DNA from: Vibrio salilacus
GTDB taxonomy: Bacteria; Pseudomonadota; Gammaproteobacteria; Enterobacterales; Vibrionaceae
NCBI RefSeq assembly: GCF_002811245.1
Contig: NZ_NIVQ01000003.1
Span: 62,001-126,000, forward strand
Direction of reading: 5' to 3'
Length of the DNA: 64,000 nt
The notes beneath the pieces were generated by a model that was not told the origin of the DNA, did not search any database, and was given only the letters and a program-made list of their open reading frames with translations. The first letter of the stretch is position 1. Every line of letters starts with the position of its first letter. Positions 10,303 through 19,358 of the stretch are shown piece after piece. The position numbers were made by a program, and so were the translations under genes.

Positions 10303-12660
10303 ATGAAGCCAATTAAAAACCTCGCTCAGTATTATGTCGATCTGCTTGTTAAACTGGGCATTCTACGTTTTTCTATTCTCCTTGCCTTGGCGCTCGTGGC
10401 TCTTGCCGTTGTGGTTCAAGTTGGTATTACTTTAGTCCTCAGTGGGCATGTCGATGATATCGATATTGTCCGCTCGGTGTTCTTTGGTTTGTTAATTACC
10501 CCTTGGGCGGTGTACTTCCTTTCCGTGGTGGTTGATCAATTAGAAGAGTCTCGCCAACGTCTTTCTAAGTTGGTGTCGAAGCTCAAAGACATGCGCTCGC
10601 GTGACCAAGAGCTCAATCAAAAGCTGCAGCAAAATATTGCTAAGCTCAATCAAGAGATTGAAGAGCGGATTAAAGCCGAAGAAGCACGTGAGGAAGCGAT
10701 GAAAGACCTCGAAAATGAGGTATTTCAACGTGAGCGGACTCAGGTTGAACTGGCTGAGCGAACCGCTTTACTGCGCTCGTTTATTGATGCCTCACCTGAT
10801 CTTATCTATTACCGTAATGCCGATGGTGTGTTTTCCGGCTGTAACCGGGCAATGGAGGAACTGACCGGCAAGAAAGAGAGCCAGTTAGTCGGCCTGACGC
10901 CATGGGATGTGTACAGCAAAGAGGTCGCTCAACAAATTGTTGATACCGATCAGAGAGTGTTTGCTGACAACCAAGCGCTGACCTATGAGCAGTGGCTTGA
11001 ATACCCTGATGGCAGACGTAACTACTTCGAACTACGCAAAGTGCCCTTTTACAGTAAAGAGGGGCGTCACCTAGGATTGGTGGGCTTTGGCCGAGACATT
11101 ACCGAACGCAAACGTCACGAAGAGTCATTAGAGAAGGCGAGTCGCGATAAGACCACCTTCATTTCGACCATCAGTCATGAATTGAGAACGCCGCTCAATG
11201 GCATTGTCGGCTTGAGTCGTATGCTGCTTGATACGCAGCTAACGGCTGAGCAGCGCAATCATATGCAAACCATCAACGTCAGTGCGATTACCTTAGGTAA
11301 TATTTTCAACGACATCATCGATATGGATAAGTTTGATCGTCGTAAACTTGAGCTTTACCCTGCGCCGCTTAACTTTGAAGAGTTTATCGCTGAGATGGAA
11401 AGTATTTCAGCCTTGATGGCCTCACAGAAAGGGCTTCGCTTTGATTTAGAGCGGCTCAGTGATCTGCCGACGGCGATCGAGGTGGATGCGACCCGTTTGC
11501 GCCAAGTGCTGTGGAATCTAGTCAGCAATGCAATGAAGTTTACCAAAGAAGGTGGGGTCGTGATGTCCGTTAGCTCTGAAGTGGACGGAGACTTCGCTAA
11601 TATTGTCATGGAAGTGGAAGACAGTGGGATAGGCATACCAGACGAAGAACTGGATAAGATATTTGCGATGTATTATCAAGTTAAGTCGGGTAAAGATAAC
11701 CTTCATGCGGTCGGAACCGGTATCGGGTTGGCGGTTTCTAAACAGTTGATCAAGATGATGGACGGCGATATTACCGTTTCAAGTGAAGAAGGTTTTGGTA
11801 GCACATTCACGGTGGCCATTCGTGTGCCTCTGGCACAGAGTCCTCAGTTACCCGCGCTGCATCCGGCGACCTCGCAAGAACTCAATATTTTTATGGTAGA
11901 AGATATTGAACTCAACATTACCGTTGCTCGCTCGTTATTAGAAAGCATGGGCCACGAAGTTTCGGTGGCGATGACGGGCATGGAAGCGATGGAGATGTTT
12001 GACCCAGAAATTTACGATCTGGTGTTTTTAGATATTCAATTGCCCGATATGACAGGCTTTGATGTCGCGGAATACTTTAGACGCACCTATTCGGATTTAC
12101 CCCCTTTAGTCGCATTGACCGCCAATGTGTTGAAAAACAAACGTGAATACCTTGATAAAGGAATGGATGACGCGATCAGCAAGCCGCTATCGGTGACGGC
12201 GATGCAAGAGGTGTTGGCTAAGTTCTCTTCCACAAAAGCGCAACCAGAAGAGGTGTCTGTTGCCATTGCAAGCGAGCCAGAACTCAGTGAAAGTGAAGAG
12301 ATATATTCTCGTCTGCTTGATCTCGATATGCTCGAATCGTATATCAGTATCGTTGGACCTCAACCAGTACTCGATAGTATTGTGATGTTTGAAGAGATGA
12401 TGCCGGAATACCTCCAAGTGCTTGATTCGAATATGGTCGCTAAACATCAAGAAGGGATCGTTTCAGAAGCGCATAAGATAAAAGGCGCGGCAGGATCGAT
12501 TGGCCTTAAAAATATTCAATTGATCGCACAAAAAGCACAGTCGCCTGATTTACCAGCGTGGTGGGAAAATATCGACGATTGGGTTGAAGAGATGAAGAAT
12601 GAGTATGACAATGATATTCAAATTCTTAAACAGTGGTTAAGACAAAGGTCAAATGGCTAA
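10303..12660 (+). CDS. arcB: Aerobic respiration control sensor kinase ArcB
   Basis: This is a 785-residue tripartite hybrid kinase of the inner membrane that phosphorylates ArcA under oxygen limitation. Two transmembrane helices lie at about 21-46 and 58-77. A long coiled coil (about 78-155), a PAS domain (about 155-275), the kinase core with His292 (TISHELRTPLNG), an ATPase domain (NLVSNAMKF, GTGIGLAVS), a receiver with Asp577 (FLDIQLPDM) and an HPt domain with His724 (AHKIKGAAGS) follow. His292 has the same number as in E. coli. The redox cysteine C180 is kept (FSGCNRA), but the position of E. coli C241 is Tyr241 (RRNYFEL), and C180 is the only cysteine in the protein. A GGAG site 6 bases upstream supports the start. 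Confidence 0.97.
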   Translation: MKPIKNLAQYYVDLLVKLGILRFSILLALALVALAVVVQVGITLVLSGHVDDIDIVRSVFFGLLITPWAVYFLSVVVDQLEESRQRLSKLVSKLKDMRSRDQELNQKLQQNIAKLNQEIEERIKAEEAREEAMKDLENEVFQRERTQVELAERTALLRSFIDASPDLIYYRNADGVFSGCNRAMEELTGKKESQLVGLTPWDVYSKEVAQQIVDTDQRVFADNQALTYEQWLEYPDGRRNYFELRKVPFYSKEGRHLGLVGFGRDITERKRHEESLEKASRDKTTFISTISHELRTPLNGIVGLSRMLLDTQLTAEQRNHMQTINVSAITLGNIFNDIIDMDKFDRRKLELYPAPLNFEEFIAEMESISALMASQKGLRFDLERLSDLPTAIEVDATRLRQVLWNLVSNAMKFTKEGGVVMSVSSEVDGDFANIVMEVEDSGIGIPDEELDKIFAMYYQVKSGKDNLHAVGTGIGLAVSKQLIKMMDGDITVSSEEGFGSTFTVAIRVPLAQSPQLPALHPATSQELNIFMVEDIELNITVARSLLESMGHEVSVAMTGMEAMEMFDPEIYDLVFLDIQLPDMTGFDVAEYFRRTYSDLPPLVALTANVLKNKREYLDKGMDDAISKPLSVTAMQEVLAKFSSTKAQPEEVSVAIASEPELSESEEIYSRLLDLDMLESYISIVGPQPVLDSIVMFEEMMPEYLQVLDSNMVAKHQEGIVSEAHKIKGAAGSIGLKNIQLIAQKAQSPDLPAWWENIDDWVEEMKNEYDNDIQILKQWLRQRSNG

Positions 12661-12669
12661 GGTGAAACA

Positions 12670-13116
12670 ATGAACCAATTCGCATTTATCAGTCTAGGCG
12701 CTGCTCTACTGGTGGGGTGTAGCACTCAGCCGATGGATTGGCAGCAAGATCAACCTGTGACCATCTCTGAGGCGACCGTGACGCTGAAAAGCACCGTGTG
12801 GATTGATATGATGCCTGCGATCGGTGAAGGGCAAGACAATATCTTACATGGTTCACTGTTACTCGACTCTGAACAGGGGTTAACGCCAACGCTTAATGTT
12901 GAAGTGGTCTCGATTCAACAGGGTGATCAGGTATGGCTAATCGAAGGTGAAGCAGTCGAATTGCGTACTTATAGCCCCAATCAATGGGAAGTGGCGTTCG
13001 AGTGGCAAGTACCGTTAGCTCCAGAACAGCCAGTGGATATTGGGTTGCAATTGAGTGACCAAGGTAAAAAGGCTTGGGTGGTCAACAAACAAGTGGCGGT
13101 CGACAAGATTTACTAA
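12670..13116 (+). CDS. Small lipoprotein of unknown function downstream of arcB
   Basis: The 148-residue protein has a lipoprotein signal peptide with lipobox LLVGCS (Cys17), so it should be lipidated and leave the cytoplasm. The residue after the cysteine is Ser, which fits sorting to the outer membrane. The rest is soluble, acidic and beta-rich in appearance, with alternating segments such as VWLIEGEAVELRTY and WEVAFEWQVPL. I recognise no domain. It starts 9 bases after the arcB stop with an AAGGTG site, so it is almost certainly co-transcribed with arcB, and a bidirectional terminator follows. A link to respiration or redox sensing is suggested only by this position. Confidence 0.85.
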   Translation: MNQFAFISLGAALLVGCSTQPMDWQQDQPVTISEATVTLKSTVWIDMMPAIGEGQDNILHGSLLLDSEQGLTPTLNVEVVSIQQGDQVWLIEGEAVELRTYSPNQWEVAFEWQVPLAPEQPVDIGLQLSDQGKKAWVVNKQVAVDKIY

Positions 13117-13140
13117 CTTGGAACGATCGTATCAGACAAT

Positions 13141-13179
13141 AAAAAAGGCTTGCTCTCAATGAGCAAGCCTTTTGTTTTT
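13141..13179. terminator. Bidirectional terminator between the arcB operon and tolC
   Basis: The 12-bp stem AAAGGCTTGCTC/GAGCAAGCCTTT (13144-13155 with 13161-13172) has a 5-base loop. A T-tract follows on the plus strand, and six A on the left serve as the T-tract for the minus strand. Confidence 0.92.
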
Positions 13180-13190
13180 AAAAAGTTTAA

Positions 13191-14519
13191 CTAGCTTTTC
13201 TTTAAACCAGCGTTGATGTCTAAGACATCTTGCTCGCTTAATGTACCAACGGCTTGGCGCAGTTGCAGTACGCTTAAAATGTAATCGTAACGTGCGTTAG
13301 ATAAGTTCTTGTTAGCATCGTAAAGGCGACGTGTTGAATCAAGAACGTCAACGATAGTACGTGTACCGACATCGAACCCAGCTTCTGTTGCTTCGAGAGC
13401 TGAGCGCGCTGAAACCACCGTTTGTTCATAAGCACGCAGGGCGCCAATCGAAGCGCTGATGTTGTTGTTGAAGGCACGAACATCTTTGACTACGTTGCGG
13501 TAAGACGCTTCAAGATCTTGGCTTGCTGCCACATAGTTGAATTCAGCTTGCTTAGTTTGCGAGCTAATATTACCACCGGTGTAAAGTGGTACGCTGAGGT
13601 TGACGCCAATATTAAAGTTGTTGGTCGTAGAGTCGGTAGAACCAATACCAGTATTAGAGAGATCGCCATAACTGTAACCACCATCTAATGTTAAAGAAGG
13701 TAGATGACCTGAACTGGCAAGAGAAATATTGTCTTTTGCAACGTCTTGCGCAATACGTGCAGATAACAAGCTTAAGTTTTTCTGCTGCGCTTCTTCAAGC
13801 AGTGCATCAATCGCGGCTTGGGTTTTTGTGGCAGAGAAACGTTGAGTATCAAGTACGTCTAGATCGTCGTGCTGTTGGCCAGTGATTTCACGCAGGCCTT
13901 CGTAGCTATTGACTAGGTTATTTTGCGCGAGTACTTCATCGGCTAACACTGCGTCGTATTGTGCTTGTGCATCATGGACGTCAGTAATGGCTGATAAGCC
14001 CACTTCAAAACGTTGCTTGGTTTGCTCAAGTTGACGGCCAACGGCGGCTTTTTCTGCTTGGACGAACTCTAAGTTATCTTGGGCGCGCAGGACGTTAAAG
14101 TAAGCGGTTGAAACGCGAAGAATAAGCGCTTGCTGGGTTGCCGCGAATGATGCGTCGGCTTGACGAGCGGTTTTCTCGGACACATCGAGTGTGAGCCAGC
14201 TTGAACGTTGATATAACTCTTGCGAGAAGTTAATCCCGGCCGTGAGTGCGTTTTGATCGTTATCACGTGTCGTACCCGAGTCGAGGTCTGTATCGCCACG
14301 GGTTAAATTATAGCCAGCAGTTAAATTGATTTGTGGTAACAACGTTGAGCGGCTAGAGTTCACTGCTTCAAAGGCGGCATCACGCTTCGCAGCGGCGCTT
14401 AGTAGCGTTGGGTCGTTTTCTTTTGCTTGATTGTAGATTTCCGCTAGTGTGTCAGCTAGAGCAGAGGTGCTGATACTGCCTAAGGCTACACTGATAACGA
14501 ATGGAAGCAGTTTCTTCAT
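13191..14519 (-). CDS. tolC: Outer membrane efflux channel TolC
   Basis: The 442-residue precursor is the trimeric outer membrane exit duct for RND and ABC efflux pumps and type I secretion. I use the ATG at 14519 (MKKLLPFVIS...), preceded by AGGAAT; an in-frame extension to 14561 has no ribosome binding site and would spoil the signal peptide. The peptide should be cut after ALA, before DTLAEIYNQA. The two-fold repeat expected of the family is visible: NDPTLLSAAAKRDAA with TAGYNL and AYFNVLRAQDNLE in the first half, and NLSLLSARI with LDGGYSY and AFNNNISASIGALRAYEQTV in the second. GTRTIVDVLDSTRRLYDA is the typical C-terminal helix. It is divergent from nudF, as in E. coli. Confidence 0.96.
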   Translation of the reverse strand: MKKLLPFVISVALGSISTSALADTLAEIYNQAKENDPTLLSAAAKRDAAFEAVNSSRSTLLPQINLTAGYNLTRGDTDLDSGTTRDNDQNALTAGINFSQELYQRSSWLTLDVSEKTARQADASFAATQQALILRVSTAYFNVLRAQDNLEFVQAEKAAVGRQLEQTKQRFEVGLSAITDVHDAQAQYDAVLADEVLAQNNLVNSYEGLREITGQQHDDLDVLDTQRFSATKTQAAIDALLEEAQQKNLSLLSARIAQDVAKDNISLASSGHLPSLTLDGGYSYGDLSNTGIGSTDSTTNNFNIGVNLSVPLYTGGNISSQTKQAEFNYVAASQDLEASYRNVVKDVRAFNNNISASIGALRAYEQTVVSARSALEATEAGFDVGTRTIVDVLDSTRRLYDANKNLSNARYDYILSVLQLRQAVGTLSEQDVLDINAGLKKS

Positions 14520-14752
14520 AGATCTTATTCCTAGCAAATTATGAAAAATTTTAATCTTCAAGAGTTTAACTTAAATGGTAGTCATTCGTTCAAAAAAATT
14601 GCAAAGTTTTACACTTAACTATCCACTTGTACAGCATGCTCAATTCATCAATTTAAAATATTTTATAAAAATTATATAAAAAGTTGAGCCATATCCTTGG
14701 AAGTTAAGCATCTGTCTGAGTAAACTATAAGATTCACTCAGTGAGGTGCCAA

Positions 14753-15382
14753 ATGCAACAGCCTGACAATCAACAACACCCATTTACTGCACAAGATGTC
14801 AAAATCATCTCAAAAGAAATACTCTTTCAAGGTTTTTTCTCTATGGTGAAATATCGCTTCAAGCATAAGTTATTTGCTGGTGGCTGGAGCGAGGCGATAG
14901 AGCGCGAGATGTTTGAGCGTGGTCACGCTGCAGCGATATTGCCCTATGACCCGGTGACTGACCAAGTGGTGATTATCGAACAAATTCGTGTTGGTGCGCT
15001 TGAACACGCGCGGCCTTGGCAGCTTGAAATAGTAGCAGGCATGATTGACAGCCAAGAAAGTGCACAAGAGGTGGTGCGTCGCGAAGCGGTTGAAGAGGCA
15101 GGTATCGATATTGGTATGATTGAAAAAGTTACCTCTTATTACCCCTCTGCAGGAGGCTGCTCTGAACGGTTGGATGTGTACGTTGGTCAGGTAGATGCAA
15201 CCACAGCACATGGCGTTCATGGTTTAGACTATGAAGGTGAGGATATCCGTGTACATGTGGTATCACGACAACAAGCTTACCAATGGGTAGTGGAAGGGAA
15301 ATTTGAAAACGGCGCCTCGATCATTGCACTGCAATGGTTAGAGCTAAACCATCAACGGTTGAAAACACAATGGCACAAGTAG
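14753..15382 (+). CDS. nudF: ADP-ribose pyrophosphatase
   Basis: The 209-residue Nudix hydrolase splits ADP-ribose to AMP and ribose 5-phosphate. The Nudix box fits GX5EX7REUXEEXGU exactly: it starts at GMIDSQE and ends RREAVEEAGI, at about residues 103-125. PSAGGCSERLDVYVG after the box is typical of the NudF subfamily. I start at the ATG at 14753, which has GAGGTG 6 bases upstream; the GTG at 14741 is in frame but contains that site. The gene heads nudF-yqiB-cpdA-yqiA, divergent from tolC. The 233-base gap to tolC is AT-rich and must hold both promoters; near 14690-14720 TTGGAA and TAAACT lie 18 bases apart on the plus strand. Confidence 0.94.
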   Translation: MQQPDNQQHPFTAQDVKIISKEILFQGFFSMVKYRFKHKLFAGGWSEAIEREMFERGHAAAILPYDPVTDQVVIIEQIRVGALEHARPWQLEIVAGMIDSQESAQEVVRREAVEEAGIDIGMIEKVTSYYPSAGGCSERLDVYVGQVDATTAHGVHGLDYEGEDIRVHVVSRQQAYQWVVEGKFENGASIIALQWLELNHQRLKTQWHK

Positions 15383-15810
15383 CAGAAAAAAGAGCGTATC
15401 ATGTTGATCTTTCAGACCTGATGCGAACATACGAGACCAATTACGCCAAACTGAACGCTTTGTTGCCAAGTCAACCAAGCGTGGATGATGTGCGTTGCTA
15501 CCAAGCCGCGTCCATGACCTATCAAATACAAGTGGTAGAAGTCACAAAGTACACAACTTTGGTTGATATCTGTCAAAGTGATGACGTTCCAGTATTTCCA
15601 TTGCCAACAATGTCTGTCAGGCTCTATCACGACGCTCGAGTGGCTGAAGTGAGTCGTTGTGAGCACCTACAACGTGTTAATGCTCGCTATGAATACCCTA
15701 ACGACAAAATGCTGCAGCAAGATGAGAAAGTACAGCTGAATCGATTTTTAGGTGATTGGCTTTCGTTTTGTTTGCGACAGGGTATCAGTCGCACTCCATT
15801 GAATATTTAG
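15370..15810 (+). CDS. yqiB: DUF1249 family protein YqiB
   Basis: The 146-residue cytoplasmic protein is the counterpart of E. coli YqiB (140 residues). VRLYHDARVAEVSRC, ARYEYPNDKM, QQDEKVQLNRFL and DWLSFCLRQG are family signatures. The chosen ATG overlaps the end of nudF by 13 bases and gives an N-terminus that aligns with E. coli. Its biochemical function is not known to me. Its fixed place between nudF and cpdA suggests co-transcription with them. Confidence 0.88.
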   Translation: MAQVAEKRAYHVDLSDLMRTYETNYAKLNALLPSQPSVDDVRCYQAASMTYQIQVVEVTKYTTLVDICQSDDVPVFPLPTMSVRLYHDARVAEVSRCEHLQRVNARYEYPNDKMLQQDEKVQLNRFLGDWLSFCLRQGISRTPLNI

Positions 15811-15819
15811 GTTTATGTT

Positions 15820-16641
15820 TTGAAAGTAACGTCAAGTTCATCAGATAGCAGTACGATTAAGCTAGTCCAGATTACTGACACTCACTTGTTTGAGCCAGCG
15901 GACGGCACTTTGCTGAGCGTTAAAACCCTCGACAGTTTTAATGCTGTCGTCGCGGCCGTTGCTGCGCAAGAGTTTTCATTTGATGCAATTCTATCAACCG
16001 GGGATATTTCGCAAGATCACAGTGCGGGTTCGTATCAACGTTTTGTTGAGGGGATTGCCCCATTAAATAAAACTTGTTTTTGGTTGCCAGGTAACCATGA
16101 CTTTAAACCGAGCATGGAATCAGTATTACCTTCTTGCCAAATTAAGCAGATCGAACATGTGCTGCTTGGTGAGCATTGGCAAATGATCATGTTGGACTCT
16201 CAGGTCGTCGGTGTTCCCCATGGCCGGTTAAGTGACCAACAGTTACAGTTGCTTGAAGACAAATTGGCCCAATACCCACAGCGCCATACTTTAGTGTTGC
16301 TGCATCATCACCCATTATTAGTTGGTAGTCGGTGGTTGGATCAGCATACGCTGAAAGACGCCGAAAATTTCTGGCAAGTAGTTGGAAAATATAACAATGT
16401 TAAAGCAGTTATGTGTGGGCATGTACATCAAGATATGAATGTTGTTCACCAAGGTGTACGTGTTATGGCGACACCGTCAACTTGTATTCAATTCAAACCC
16501 AATAGCGATGATTTTGCGCTGGATACGCTGTCTCCAGGTTGGCGTGAGCTTGAGCTTTACTGCGATGGGAGCTTGAGTACTCAAGTAAAACGTCTTGCGC
16601 CAGGGAGCTTCCAACCTGATTTTACTTCTGCAGGTTATTAA
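15820..16641 (+). CDS. cpdA: 3',5'-cyclic-AMP phosphodiesterase
   Basis: The 273-residue calcineurin-type metallophosphoesterase hydrolyses cAMP and so limits CRP activity. All metal-binding blocks are present in order: DTH (QITDTHLF), GD (STGDIS), GNHD, HHH (VLLHHHPLL) and GHVH. The only sensible start is the TTG at 15820: the ATG at 15815 is followed at once by a stop in its own frame, and no in-frame ATG lies before the first metal motif. An AGG about 8 bases upstream is a weak site, so expression is probably low. It lies 9 bases after yqiB. Confidence 0.93.
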   Translation: MKVTSSSSDSSTIKLVQITDTHLFEPADGTLLSVKTLDSFNAVVAAVAAQEFSFDAILSTGDISQDHSAGSYQRFVEGIAPLNKTCFWLPGNHDFKPSMESVLPSCQIKQIEHVLLGEHWQMIMLDSQVVGVPHGRLSDQQLQLLEDKLAQYPQRHTLVLLHHHPLLVGSRWLDQHTLKDAENFWQVVGKYNNVKAVMCGHVHQDMNVVHQGVRVMATPSTCIQFKPNSDDFALDTLSPGWRELELYCDGSLSTQVKRLAPGSFQPDFTSAGY

Positions 16642-16667
16642 TAACGGCAGATGTTAAGGATATTCAA

Positions 16668-17249
16668 ATGAAACCATCACTACTGCTTTATATTCATGGA
16701 TTTAACAGCTCTCCGCTATCGCTTAAAGCCAACCTAATGCGCGACTATTGCCATCAACATCGTCCCGAGATAAAAGTAGTGATTCCTCAGTTACCTTGTT
16801 TTCCTCAGCAAGCGGCGCAGCACTTACTGGATATTGTCAATCAACATCAGCAGGACTACCGTATCGGTTTAGTCGGTAGCTCTTTGGGTGGCTATATGTC
16901 GATGTGGCTTAATGCTCAGTTTGGTTTTAAAGCAGTGTTGGTCAATCCAGCGATCAAGCCTTATGAATTATTGGCCGACTTTCTTGGTGAGCAAGAAAAC
17001 CCGTACACTCACGAACGCTATACCCTTGAAAATAAACATATCGAAGAGCTCAAAGCGCTCGATACTCCAGTAATTGAACGGCCGAACGATTTTTGGCTAT
17101 TACAGCAAACAGACGATGAAGTTTTAGACTATCGTCAAGCCGTTGGTCACTTGTCAGGTTCGCAACAAACCGTCGAGCAAGGCGGTAACCACAGTTTTGT
17201 TGGCTTTGAACGTTACCCTGAGTCAATCATTGAATTCCTCGAGCTTTGA
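16668..17249 (+). CDS. yqiA: Alpha/beta-hydrolase esterase YqiA
   Basis: The 193-residue protein is the counterpart of E. coli YqiA. It has the HGFNSSP oxyanion segment, the nucleophile elbow GSSLGGY (Ser near residue 72), an Asp in QQTDDEVLDY and a catalytic His in GGNHSFVGFE. The E. coli protein is reported to hydrolyse short-chain acyl esters; the natural substrate is unclear. It is 26 bases after cpdA and before parE, as in E. coli. Confidence 0.9.
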   Translation: MKPSLLLYIHGFNSSPLSLKANLMRDYCHQHRPEIKVVIPQLPCFPQQAAQHLLDIVNQHQQDYRIGLVGSSLGGYMSMWLNAQFGFKAVLVNPAIKPYELLADFLGEQENPYTHERYTLENKHIEELKALDTPVIERPNDFWLLQQTDDEVLDYRQAVGHLSGSQQTVEQGGNHSFVGFERYPESIIEFLEL

Positions 17250-17299
17250 TGCTCATTGAGGGAAGAGTCATAAATTTACTTGTTACTTCGATCTCTCTC

Positions 17300-17328
17300 T
17301 TGACATAATTGGGTCTGTTCCAGACTAT
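17300..17328 (+). promoter_or_regulatory. Candidate sigma70 promoter for parE-parC
   Basis: A consensus TTGACA (17300-17305) is followed after 17 bases by GACTAT (17323-17328), which would give a leader of about 140 bases. The -10 box is weak. Confidence 0.4.
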
Positions 17329-17474
17329 GTCTCACCAGTACTTGTGTGGATTTAGTGCGATTGGTTATTCGTTAACAGCAATGCTCAAGCACAATAGTCT
17401 TGTCGTTTGGTGCAAATGCCCGATGAATCGCCCACCAAGTTTATCTTTTTTTCTCTATAACGATATTCCGTATT

Positions 17475-19355
17475 ATGACTGAACAATATAATGCAGGAGC
17501 CATTGAGGTTCTTAATGGTTTGGAGCCAGTACGTCGCCGACCAGGGATGTATACGGATACAGCACGCCCTAACCACTTAGGTCAGGAAGTCATCGATAAC
17601 AGTGTCGATGAAGCACTCGCTGGACACGCTTCAAAAGTTCAAGTGATTTTGCATGCCGACCAATCACTCGAAGTGACCGACGATGGTCGTGGCATGCCTG
17701 TTGATATTCACCCAGAAGAGAAAGTGTCTGGGGTCGAACTCATCTTATGTAAATTGCATGCAGGTGGTAAGTTCTCAAATAAAAGCTATCAATTCTCCGG
17801 TGGTTTACACGGCGTTGGTATCTCGGTGGTCAACGCGCTGTCCAAGCGAGTTGAAGTCACTGTACGCCGCGATGGTCAAGTGTATGAAATAGCCTTTGAA
17901 CATGGTGATAAAGTCTCTGATTTAACGGTAACTGGCACTTGTGGCCGCCGCAATAAGGGCACCAGTGTTCATTTCTGGCCAGAGACCAAATATTTTGATT
18001 CAGGTAACTTCTCAGTAACGCGCTTAGTCAATAACTTGCGAGCCAAAGCGGTTCTTTGCCCAGGGCTCGAGATTACCTTTAGCGACCGAGTCAATGGTAA
18101 AGAGTACCAATGGCTTTACCAAGATGGCCTTAAAGATTACCTCGCTGAAGGCGTGAAAGGGTATACGGTGTTACCTGAGGAGCCTTATACCGGTGAGTTT
18201 AGCGCAGAAACAGAAGCGGCGAACTGGGCGATAATTTGGCAACCAGAAGGCGGTGATATGATCACCGAGAGCTACGTTAACTTGATCCCAACCGCGCAAG
18301 GGGGCACTCACGTTAACGGTTTACGCCAAGGCCTGCTTGATGCGATGCGTGAATTCTGTGAGTTCCGTAATCTACTTCCTCGTGGCGTGAAGCTGACCGG
18401 CGATGATGTTTTTGATCGCTGCTCGTATGTCTTGTCAGTGAAAATGCAAGATCCTCAGTTTGCAGGTCAAACCAAAGAGCGTTTGTCTTCTCGTCAAACT
18501 GCGGCGTTTGTGTCTGGTGTGGTTAAGGACTCGTTTAGCCTGTGGCTTAATGAGAAACCGCAACTGGCTGAATTGCTGGCAGAAGTGTGTATTGCTAATG
18601 CACATCGCCGTATGCGGGCGAGTAAGAAGGTGGTGCGTAAAAAAGTGGCCTCAGGCCCAGCATTGCCAGGTAAGCTCACCGACTGTTCACAACAAGATCT
18701 AAGCCGTACTGAAATCTTCTTTGTCGAAGGGGACTCAGCAGGCGGCAGTGCTAAGCAAGCACGTGATCGTGAATTTCAAGCGGTAATGCCGCTGCGCGGT
18801 AAGATTCTTAATACTTGGGAAGTGTCATCGGATCAAGTACTGGCTTCGCAAGAAGTGCATGACATATCCGTCGCGCTTGGTATTGACCCTGACAACAATG
18901 ATCTTGGTGGTTTACGTTACGGTAAGATCTGTATTCTTGCCGATGCGGACTCGGATGGATTGCACATCGCCACCTTATTGTGTGCGCTGTTTACCCGTCA
19001 TTTCCGCGCGTTGGTCGAAGCTGGGCACATCTATGTCGCGATGCCGCCACTGTATCGTATCGATTGTGGTAAAGAAGTATTTTATGCCCTTGATGACGAC
19101 GAGAAAGAGGGCGTTTTAGAGCGTTTGTCGAAGAAGAAAGCCAAAATCAATGTGCAACGATTCAAAGGTCTGGGTGAAATGAACCCACTGCAACTGCGTG
19201 AAACTACGATGGATCCCAATACGCGTCGTCTGGTTCAGCTCACTATTGATGATAGTGATGCGACCATCGAGATGATGGATATGTTGTTGGGCAAAAAACG
19301 TGCAGATGACCGTCGGGCTTGGCTACAAAATTACGGCGATATGGCAGAGGTTTAA
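17475..19355 (+). CDS. parE: DNA topoisomerase IV subunit B
   Basis: The 626-residue ATPase subunit of topoisomerase IV decatenates daughter chromosomes with ParC. The N-terminal GHKL ATPase has RRRPGMYTD, DNSVDEALAG, DDGRGMP and the GGLHGVGISVVNALS glycine loop. The TOPRIM domain has EGDSAGGSAKQARDR (about residue 415) and DADSDGLHI. KINVQRFKGLGEMNP is the usual C-terminal block. Length is close to the 630 residues of E. coli. parC follows 3 bases later, so the two subunits are co-translated; in E. coli they are apart. Confidence 0.97.
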   Translation: MTEQYNAGAIEVLNGLEPVRRRPGMYTDTARPNHLGQEVIDNSVDEALAGHASKVQVILHADQSLEVTDDGRGMPVDIHPEEKVSGVELILCKLHAGGKFSNKSYQFSGGLHGVGISVVNALSKRVEVTVRRDGQVYEIAFEHGDKVSDLTVTGTCGRRNKGTSVHFWPETKYFDSGNFSVTRLVNNLRAKAVLCPGLEITFSDRVNGKEYQWLYQDGLKDYLAEGVKGYTVLPEEPYTGEFSAETEAANWAIIWQPEGGDMITESYVNLIPTAQGGTHVNGLRQGLLDAMREFCEFRNLLPRGVKLTGDDVFDRCSYVLSVKMQDPQFAGQTKERLSSRQTAAFVSGVVKDSFSLWLNEKPQLAELLAEVCIANAHRRMRASKKVVRKKVASGPALPGKLTDCSQQDLSRTEIFFVEGDSAGGSAKQARDREFQAVMPLRGKILNTWEVSSDQVLASQEVHDISVALGIDPDNNDLGGLRYGKICILADADSDGLHIATLLCALFTRHFRALVEAGHIYVAMPPLYRIDCGKEVFYALDDDEKEGVLERLSKKKAKINVQRFKGLGEMNPLQLRETTMDPNTRRLVQLTIDDSDATIEMMDMLLGKKRADDRRAWLQNYGDMAEV

Positions 19356-19358
19356 CGA

